Shown here in pieces: positions 58,643 through 64,000 of a stretch of DNA of 64,000 bases. This DNA comes from Candidatus Brevundimonas colombiensis. Its GTDB lineage: Bacteria; Pseudomonadota; Alphaproteobacteria; Caulobacterales; Caulobacteraceae. Positions within the stretch are counted from its first letter, which is position 1; the number at the start of each line of letters is the position of its first letter. The notes beneath the pieces were generated by a model that saw only the letters and a list, made by a program, of their open reading frames with translations, was not told where the DNA came from and did not search any database. The stretch covers positions 1,302,001 to 1,366,000 of the forward strand of contig CP119326.1 of the NCBI GenBank assembly GCA_029202665.1, written 5' to 3'. The position numbers and the translations under genes are program-made.

Positions 58643-61140
58643 GCGCCGCCGCCGACGTGGGTTTCCGGTTCGTCGTCGTCCATCACCTCGGCGATCAGCA
58701 TTTCAGCGCTTTCGTCCAGGATCATCTCGGCGGCGTCGCCGCCCACCCGCTCGCGCCCGATCTGGACCAGCACCGGCACGCAGAAGGGCGACGGACGCGT
58801 CAGGGGCTGATGGCGGATGCGCCCCTCGATCCGCGCCAGCATCTGGCCCAGGCGCGACACGTCCAGCAGGCCCGAGGCCGCGTCGGCGCGGGCGGTCTTC
58901 AGCAGCAGGTGGTCGGGTTGGTGGCGGCGCAGCACGTCGTAGATCAGGTCGGTGGAGAAGGTCACCTGGCGGCCGGTCTTCTCGGCGCCCGGCTGGCGGC
59001 GTTCGATCAAGCCCGAGATCAGGGCGCAATTGCGGAAGGACCGCTTCATCATGAAGCTTTCCTCCAGCCATGCCTCCAGATCGTCGCCCAGCATGTCGGA
59101 CTGGAACAGGGCGTCCAGGTCGATCCCGTCCATGGGCCGGATCGACCAGATGGCCAGGGCATAGTCGGTGACGACGAACCCCAGCGGCCCGACGCCCAGC
59201 CGGTCCAGCCGCCGCGTCAGCAACATGCACAGGGTGGTGTGCGCCAGATTGCCCTCGAACGGATAGGCGACCAGGAAATGGCGGCTGCCGCGCGGGAAGG
59301 TCTCGACCAGCATGGACTCGGCGTCGGGAATGACCGAGCGGGTTTCCTGCAACTCCATCCATTCCTGCACGTCGGGCGGCAGGACGCGCCAGTGATCGCG
59401 GTCGTGGATCATGGTGCGGACACGGTCGGCCAGAGAGGTGGACAGCGGGAACTTCGACCCGCCCCAGGACGGAATCTTCGGATCGCTGTCGGTGGCGTGT
59501 GTGACCAGGGCGTCGGTCCCGGTGATGCCCTGAAACGCCCAGACTTGACCGGCGAACAGGAAGGTGTCGCCGGGGGTCAGCTGTTCGAAATACCACTCCT
59601 CGGCCTCGCCCACCTTGCGCCCGCCGATCAGCTGGCGCGACGCCCCGCCGCGTCGGCTGGCGACCCGCACGTTCAGGGTTCCGGCCGAGACGATGGCGCC
59701 GACGTTCATCCGGTGCCGCTGGGCGATGTGCTGGTTTCTGACCTTCCAGCGGCCGTCGGGCGTCCGCACGATGCGGGCGAAACGGTCATAGGTCCGCAGG
59801 GCGTATCCGCCGGTGGCGACGAAATCGACCACCTCCTCGAACTGCTCCCACATCAGGCCGCGATAGGGGCCGCAGCCGATGATTTCGTCATACAGGGCCT
59901 GCATGTCGAAGGCCTCGGAACAGGCGACCCCCATGACGTGCTGGGCCAAGGTGTCCAGAGTGCCGATGTGAATCGGCTCCCAGTCGAAGGCGTTGGCGGC
60001 GACCGCCTCGCGCGCGGCCTGGCATTCCAGCATCTCGAACCGGCTCGCGGGGACCAGAAGGGCGCGCGACGGCTCGTCCAGGCGGTGGTTGGCGCGGCCG
60101 ATGCGCTGGACCAGGCGGCTGGAGCCCTTCGGGGCCGCCATCTGGATGACCAGGTCCACGTCGCCCCAGTCGATGCCGAGATCAAGGGTCGAGGTGCAGA
60201 CCACGGCGCGCAGATCGCCCCGCGCCATCGCCGCCTCGATCTTGCGCCGCTGCTCGGCCGCCAACGAGCCATGGTGCAGACCGATGGGTAAATTATCGTC
60301 GTTGATCGCCCACAGCTGCTGGAACACGAACTCGGACTGCCAGCGGGTGTTGACGAAGATTAGGGCCAGGGTCGCGCGCTGGATGGCGGCATAGACCTCG
60401 GGTATGGCGTGCTGGCCGGTATGGCCCGCCCACGGCACCTTGCCCTCCGAGATCAGCACGTCGATGACGGCGGGCGCGCCGGGGTCGCCCTTGACCAGAT
60501 CGACATCTGCGATGCGTGGCGACGGGCTCAGCCACCCCCGGATCAGGTCCGGGTCTTCGATGGTGGCGCTGAGGCCAACGCGCCGCATCCCCGGAGAAAA
60601 CTGTTGCAGCCGCCCCAGACCCAGCGACAGCAGATCGCCGCGCTTGCCGCTCCAGATCGCGTGGACCTCGTCCAGCACGACGCATTTCAGGTCGGCGAAA
60701 TAGGCCCGCGCCCCTTCCCAGGCGCAGAACAGGGCCAACTGCTCGGGGGTGGTCAGCAGGATGTCGGGCGGAAAGTCCCGCTGCCTCTGGCGCTTGGACT
60801 GTTTGGTGTCGCCGGTGCGCGTCTCGACATGGATGTTCAGCCCGATCTCGCGGATCGGCGTCATCAGATTGCGCTCGACGTCGGTAGTCAGAGCCTTCAG
60901 CGGCGACAGATAGAGGGTATGCACCCCCGACCCCGGCCCGGTCTGCGGCCTCGGCCCCCGTTCGGCCAGGTCGATCAGACTGGGCAGAAACCCCGCCAGC
61001 GTCTTGCCCCCGCCGGTCGGCGCGACCAGCAGGGCGTGCCGACCCGCCTGGCCCGCCGCGACCATCTCCAGCTGATGCCGCCGAGGCGACCAACCACGGC
61101 TGGCGAACCAGTCGGCGAAGAGCGGGGGAAGCGGCGTCAT
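58639..61140 (-). CDS. Ligase-associated DNA damage response DEXH-box helicase (Lhr-like)
   Basis: An 833-residue superfamily 2 helicase. Walker A is APTGGGKTLAGFLP near residue 45, the DEXH box is VVLDEVHAIW, and motif III is GLSATIEDPD. The second RecA domain has VCTSTLDLGIDWG and QRIGRANHRLDEPSRA, followed by a winged-helix/Lhr-core C-terminal region. The length and motifs fit the ligase-associated helicase family (TIGR04121). The ATG at 61140 overlaps the vapC stop by ATGA, and pdeM overlaps its own stop, so expression is coupled on both sides. A 3'-5' DNA helicase role in repair is inferred. Confidence 0.93.
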   Translation of the reverse strand: MTPLPPLFADWFASRGWSPRRHQLEMVAAGQAGRHALLVAPTGGGKTLAGFLPSLIDLAERGPRPQTGPGSGVHTLYLSPLKALTTDVERNLMTPIREIGLNIHVETRTGDTKQSKRQRQRDFPPDILLTTPEQLALFCAWEGARAYFADLKCVVLDEVHAIWSGKRGDLLSLGLGRLQQFSPGMRRVGLSATIEDPDLIRGWLSPSPRIADVDLVKGDPGAPAVIDVLISEGKVPWAGHTGQHAIPEVYAAIQRATLALIFVNTRWQSEFVFQQLWAINDDNLPIGLHHGSLAAEQRRKIEAAMARGDLRAVVCTSTLDLGIDWGDVDLVIQMAAPKGSSRLVQRIGRANHRLDEPSRALLVPASRFEMLECQAAREAVAANAFDWEPIHIGTLDTLAQHVMGVACSEAFDMQALYDEIIGCGPYRGLMWEQFEEVVDFVATGGYALRTYDRFARIVRTPDGRWKVRNQHIAQRHRMNVGAIVSAGTLNVRVASRRGGASRQLIGGRKVGEAEEWYFEQLTPGDTFLFAGQVWAFQGITGTDALVTHATDSDPKIPSWGGSKFPLSTSLADRVRTMIHDRDHWRVLPPDVQEWMELQETRSVIPDAESMLVETFPRGSRHFLVAYPFEGNLAHTTLCMLLTRRLDRLGVGPLGFVVTDYALAIWSIRPMDGIDLDALFQSDMLGDDLEAWLEESFMMKRSFRNCALISGLIERRQPGAEKTGRQVTFSTDLIYDVLRRHQPDHLLLKTARADAASGLLDVSRLGQMLARIEGRIRHQPLTRPSPFCVPVLVQIGRERVGGDAAEMILDESAEMLIAEVMDDDEPETHVGGGA

Positions 61141-61574
61141 TCGCTCCAAGGCGACAGCAGCTTGCACCCGGAATGTTCGAAGTGCCGAATGTTGCGTGTG
61201 ACCAGGGTCAGATCATTGGCGAGGGCGGTCGCAGCGATCAACTCGTCGATCAATCCAACTGTGATCCCGCTTCGCTTATAATGTTCGGCCAGTATGGCCC
61301 ATTGTTCTCCGACCGCGAGATTCACGGTTAGAAGCCGATCATTGTAATCTTCGACCATCCCCGCAATGCGCCGTTCGATCTCCTCGCGTCGTGGGCTGGA
61401 CGGCAGCTTCAGAGCGCCGCGTCGCATTTCGGCCAACGACAGAACGCTGACGTATAGGGTGTCGTCGAGTTCTTCAGGCAGCGAGACGACCGTGTCCAGC
61501 CAGTCGAGAAACCCCTCATTGGGTCGGGACTTCAACGTTTCGCTGATGGCGTTCGTGTCGAGCAGATATTTCAA
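61137..61574 (-). CDS. vapC: VapC-type PIN-domain toxin
   Basis: A 145-residue PIN ribonuclease. The acidic catalytic residues are D6 (YLLDTNAISE), E49 (LSLAEMRRG) and D110 (GLIDELIAATAL). The VTRNIRHFEHSG ending is typical of VapC. It should cleave RNA when freed from its antitoxin. The start is a TTG at 61574 whose last two bases form the antitoxin stop (TTGA). Its own stop overlaps the ATG of the DEXH helicase. Base composition is less GC-rich than the flanking helicase genes, which suggests acquisition. Confidence 0.93.
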   Translation of the reverse strand: MKYLLDTNAISETLKSRPNEGFLDWLDTVVSLPEELDDTLYVSVLSLAEMRRGALKLPSSPRREEIERRIAGMVEDYNDRLLTVNLAVGEQWAILAEHYKRSGITVGLIDELIAATALANDLTLVTRNIRHFEHSGCKLLSPWSE

Positions 61575-61810
61575 AAAGAAAAGTCTCGGCTGGGACGTGG
61601 ATCGCGCTCGATTTCAACGTCGTCGAGCCTGGGGCCTGTCAGAAGCCATTCCTTGAAACTCGGCTTTCTTTCTCTCAATCGCCGGAATTCGGTCTCGGCG
61701 ATCAAGGTCACACGACCGTGGCCGGCGACCTCGATCGTCTGAGGGCCTTCGGTCTCGATCTTTTCGGCCATCGCAACCAGCCAGTTCGTAGGATCAATCG
61801 GTTTGTTCAC
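61571..61810 (-). CDS. vapB: Phd/YefM-like antitoxin partner of VapC
   Basis: A 79-residue protein beginning GTG at 61810 (VNKPIDPTNWLVAMAEKIET), with GGAGATCGCC upstream. The middle part (TIEVAGHGRVTLIAETEFRRLRERKPSFKEWLLTGPRLDDVEIERD) looks like a Phd-fold DNA-binding unit followed by a toxin-neutralising tail. The stop forms TTGA with the vapC start, the coupling seen in type II pairs. A longer upstream frame exists but runs antisense through the dinG-like gene and is not real. The family label is moderately sure; antitoxin function is inferred from position. Confidence 0.83.
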   Translation of the reverse strand: MNKPIDPTNWLVAMAEKIETEGPQTIEVAGHGRVTLIAETEFRRLRERKPSFKEWLLTGPRLDDVEIERDPRPSRDFSF

Positions 61811-61906
61811 GGCGATCTCCTCGTTCGCCCGACATATAGAGCCGTATGACAACCGAAACCAGATGTTCCCGTTCCGTTTCGATGTTCGGCTCGCTATGTT
61901 GCCGAC

Positions 61907-64000
61907 GTGTCCGACGAATCCGTCATCGCTGAAACCCGCCCGACGGGCGCCGAGCCCTGGGCCGATCTGCCGCCTGCGCTGGCGACGCCGCCGGGGGCGG
62001 GGGCGGTGTGCGATGGGGCGGGGGCCAGGAAGATCGGGCGGGGGGCGGCCGAGGGGGTGTTTTCGACCGGGCCGGTGCTGGTCGCCCATGCGTCGCTGAC
62101 GGCGCGGCGGCTGGGACTGACGCCGCCTGGGCGATCGTCCGATCTGATGGATGTGCTGGAGCTGTACGCCTTCGTGCGTCCAGCGCGGTTCTGCGCCCCG
62201 TCGCCGACGGGCTTGGCGCTGGCGTTGGGGCGAGCCGAGCCGAAATCGCCCGAGGATCAGGCGGCGGCGCTGCGAGAAGCGGCGCAGGCCCTTCTGGGCG
62301 AACTGGCCCAGCCGGCCTATCCGGAACGCGAGGCCGCCTATGTTCTGGCTCTGACCATGCAGCGCGCCGGTTGGGCCTGGGGGGATCGGGTGGTTCAGGC
62401 GCTGGAGGCGGGCGGGGTGCGGGCGCGCCAGCATCGTGGATCGGGGCTGGATGCGTGGTCGCGCCTGACCGAATGGGAGGACGAGGCGCCGCGCGGCGAG
62501 GCGGGGTCGGCGCCGGTCGACAGCGAGAGCGCGCGCATCCGGCTGGAGAAACTGCTTCAGGCCTCGGGTCTGGATGAGACGCGGCCGACGCAATCGGATT
62601 ACGCCGCCGAGGCCGCCTTCGCCTTTTCGCCGAGGAATGAAGAAGGTCGCCCGCGCGTGCTGCTGGCCGAGGCGGGGACCGGCACGGGCAAGACCCTGGG
62701 CTATCTGGCGCCCGCCTCCCTGTGGGCCGAGCGGAACCAGGGGGCGGCGTGGATTTCCACCTACACCCGCGCCCTGCAACGCCAGATCGACCGCGAGAGC
62801 CATTCGCTGTGGCCCGACCCGGCCGAACGCAAGAAGAAGGCGGTGATCCGAAAGGGGCGCGAGAACTATCTGTGCGTCCTGAACCTGCAGGATATGGTTC
62901 AGGCGGCCCAGCTGGGGAACGGCGACCTGATCGGCCTGGCCCTGGCCGGTCGCTGGGCGCTGCACACGCGCGACGGCGACATGACCGGCGGGGATTTTCC
63001 CGGCTGGCTGCCCGGCCTGTTCGCGACGCCCCCGGCCCATGCGGCAGGGGCGGCCAATCTGGTGGATCGGCGCGGCGAATGCGTCCACGCCGCCTGTCCG
63101 CACTACCGCACCTGTTTCGTGGAGAAGACCATCCGCGCCAGCCGCAAGGCCGACATCGTGGTGGCCAATCATGCGCTGGTCCTGACCCAGGCCGCGTTCG
63201 ACGGGGCGCGGTCGGCGCGGGGCCAGCAGCAGGACGGCGAGACGGCGGCGCTGAAGCGGATCGTCTTCGACGAGGGCCACCACCTGTTCGACGCCGCCGA
63301 CAGCGCCTTTTCCGCCTGTCTGTCCGGTCAGGAGGCGGCCGAACTGCGCCGCTGGATACGCGGGCCGGAGGGGCGGGGCCGTCGCGGGCGCGGGCTGGAG
63401 CAGCGTCTGGGCGACATGGTCAACGACAACGAGGCGGCGCTGAAATCGCTTCAGGACGCCATCCGCGCCTCGGCCGCCCTGCCGGGCGAGGGGGTGTCGG
63501 GTCGGGTCGCCCCGGCCTCAGGCGAGGTCAATCCCATCGGGCCGATCGAGGCGTTTCTGGCCGCCGCGCTTGATCAGCTGAGGGCGCGAACGGCCGAGAC
63601 GAACACCTATGGCGGGCCGGAGTTCGGCATGGAATGCGCGCTGAAGCCGGTGACCGATCAGGTGGCGGAGGCTGCGCGTGCGGCGGCGCAGTCGCTGGCG
63701 GCCATAGAGGCGCCGCTGCTGGCCCTGTCGCGGCATCTGGAGGACATTCTGGACGATGAGGCGGCCGAGCTGGACGGGTCGCAGCGGTCGCGGATCGAGG
63801 GGGCCTTGCGCGGGCTGGACCGGCGCGCGCGCATGACCCTGCCGGGGTGGCGATCCATGCTGGCGGCGCTGGAGGACGGCGGCGACCAGCCCGATCCCGA
63901 TTTCGTCGACTGGCTGTCGGCCGAGACCGCGTTCGGCCGCATCCACGACGTGGCCCTGCGCCGTCACTGGATCGACCCGACCGTGCCGCTGGAGGCCGCC
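61907..64000 (+). CDS. dinG: DinG/XPD-type Fe-S DNA helicase, 3' end cut by window edge
   Basis: An open frame runs 698 codons from a GTG at 61907 to the window edge. Walker A is AEAGTGTGKTLGYL with K262. Four cysteines in XPD-like positions (C323, then C392, C397 and C403 in RGECVHAACPHYRTCF) should hold a 4Fe-4S cluster. The Walker B box reads VFDEGHHLF, that is DEGH (D455-H458) rather than DEAH. About 240 N-terminal residues precede the helicase core, more than in E. coli DinG. It unwinds DNA in a 5'-3' direction by family inference. The second RecA domain lies outside the window. The start is uncertain, with no strong ribosome site. It is divergent from vapB by 96 bases. Confidence 0.88.
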   Translation, partial: MSDESVIAETRPTGAEPWADLPPALATPPGAGAVCDGAGARKIGRGAAEGVFSTGPVLVAHASLTARRLGLTPPGRSSDLMDVLELYAFVRPARFCAPSPTGLALALGRAEPKSPEDQAAALREAAQALLGELAQPAYPEREAAYVLALTMQRAGWAWGDRVVQALEAGGVRARQHRGSGLDAWSRLTEWEDEAPRGEAGSAPVDSESARIRLEKLLQASGLDETRPTQSDYAAEAAFAFSPRNEEGRPRVLLAEAGTGTGKTLGYLAPASLWAERNQGAAWISTYTRALQRQIDRESHSLWPDPAERKKKAVIRKGRENYLCVLNLQDMVQAAQLGNGDLIGLALAGRWALHTRDGDMTGGDFPGWLPGLFATPPAHAAGAANLVDRRGECVHAACPHYRTCFVEKTIRASRKADIVVANHALVLTQAAFDGARSARGQQQDGETAALKRIVFDEGHHLFDAADSAFSACLSGQEAAELRRWIRGPEGRGRRGRGLEQRLGDMVNDNEAALKSLQDAIRASAALPGEGVSGRVAPASGEVNPIGPIEAFLAAALDQLRARTAETNTYGGPEFGMECALKPVTDQVAEAARAAAQSLAAIEAPLLALSRHLEDILDDEAAELDGSQRSRIEGALRGLDRRARMTLPGWRSMLAALEDGGDQPDPDFVDWLSAETAFGRIHDVALRRHWIDPTVPLEAA

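Noticed and set aside
61571..63283. 570-codon minus-strand frame extending vapB
   Set aside because: Upstream of 61810 it runs antisense through the DinG-like gene; the GTG at 61810 has a good ribosome site and gives a normal antitoxin length.

Overview
The window is GC-rich chromosomal DNA of an alphaproteobacterium, almost certainly Caulobacterales and most like Brevundimonas or Caulobacter. The evidence is the gene set: a complete Caulobacter-type pilA-cpaABCDEFGH locus, GcrA, a PodJ-like polarity protein, ChvI/ChvG next to HprK/EIIA-Man/HPr, and large TonB-dependent receptors. There is no rRNA, tRNA, CRISPR array, prophage or intact insertion sequence that I can see. Coding density is high and many genes overlap by an ATGA, GTGA or TTGA start/stop junction.

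Layout: 1-4.1 kb holds the cell-envelope two-component system chvI-chvG followed by a regulatory PTS (short HprK, EIIA-Man, HPr). 4.2-5.2 kb holds ohr-ohrR with a clear OhrR palindrome. 5.3-9.6 kb has a beta-propeller-phytase-like lipoprotein divergent from a large TonB receptor. lpdA and mutS follow. 14.0-16.2 kb is a cobalamin riboswitch with a BtuB-type receptor, convergent with a catalytically degenerate aldo/keto reductase (KidO candidate). 17.2-18.5 kb holds two genes of a maleyl/fumarylpyruvate-type pathway. 18.6-22.9 kb holds small envelope stress proteins, a membrane protein with its regulator, a tyrosine phosphatase and pabB. 22.9-33.8 kb is the Flp/Tad pilus island: two TadE-like pseudopilins and a secretin-N-domain protein diverge from pilA-cpaA-H.

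33.8-47.1 kb is mixed housekeeping (dapE, dcd, apaG, gcrA, argD, argF, M28 peptidase, transporters) with several intergenic repeat elements near 37.9, 39.5-39.8, 40.5 and 44.4 kb. 47.3-50.2 kb is podJ with a regulated upstream region. 50.2-57.8 kb contains a TSUP exporter pair, a ParDE module fused into a gluQRS operon, an AlkA-like glycosylase, a TRIC-like channel, an HNH nuclease and a sorbosone-dehydrogenase-like lipoprotein. 57.9-61.8 kb is a tightly coupled operon vapB-vapC-(DEXH helicase)-pdeM. It carries two of the four ligase-associated DNA-damage-response genes behind a toxin-antitoxin pair. A DinG/XPD-type Fe-S helicase runs off the right edge.

The most interesting signals are: (i) two toxin-antitoxin pairs that each form the translationally coupled head of an operon for a nucleic-acid enzyme; (ii) a 31-bp inverted-repeat element between argD and argF that contains the argF Shine-Dalgarno; (iii) shared DnaA-box-like words and GANTC sites upstream of gcrA and podJ, with another DnaA-like word near the KidO-like gene; (iv) loss of all four aldo/keto-reductase catalytic residues in the KidO-like protein.
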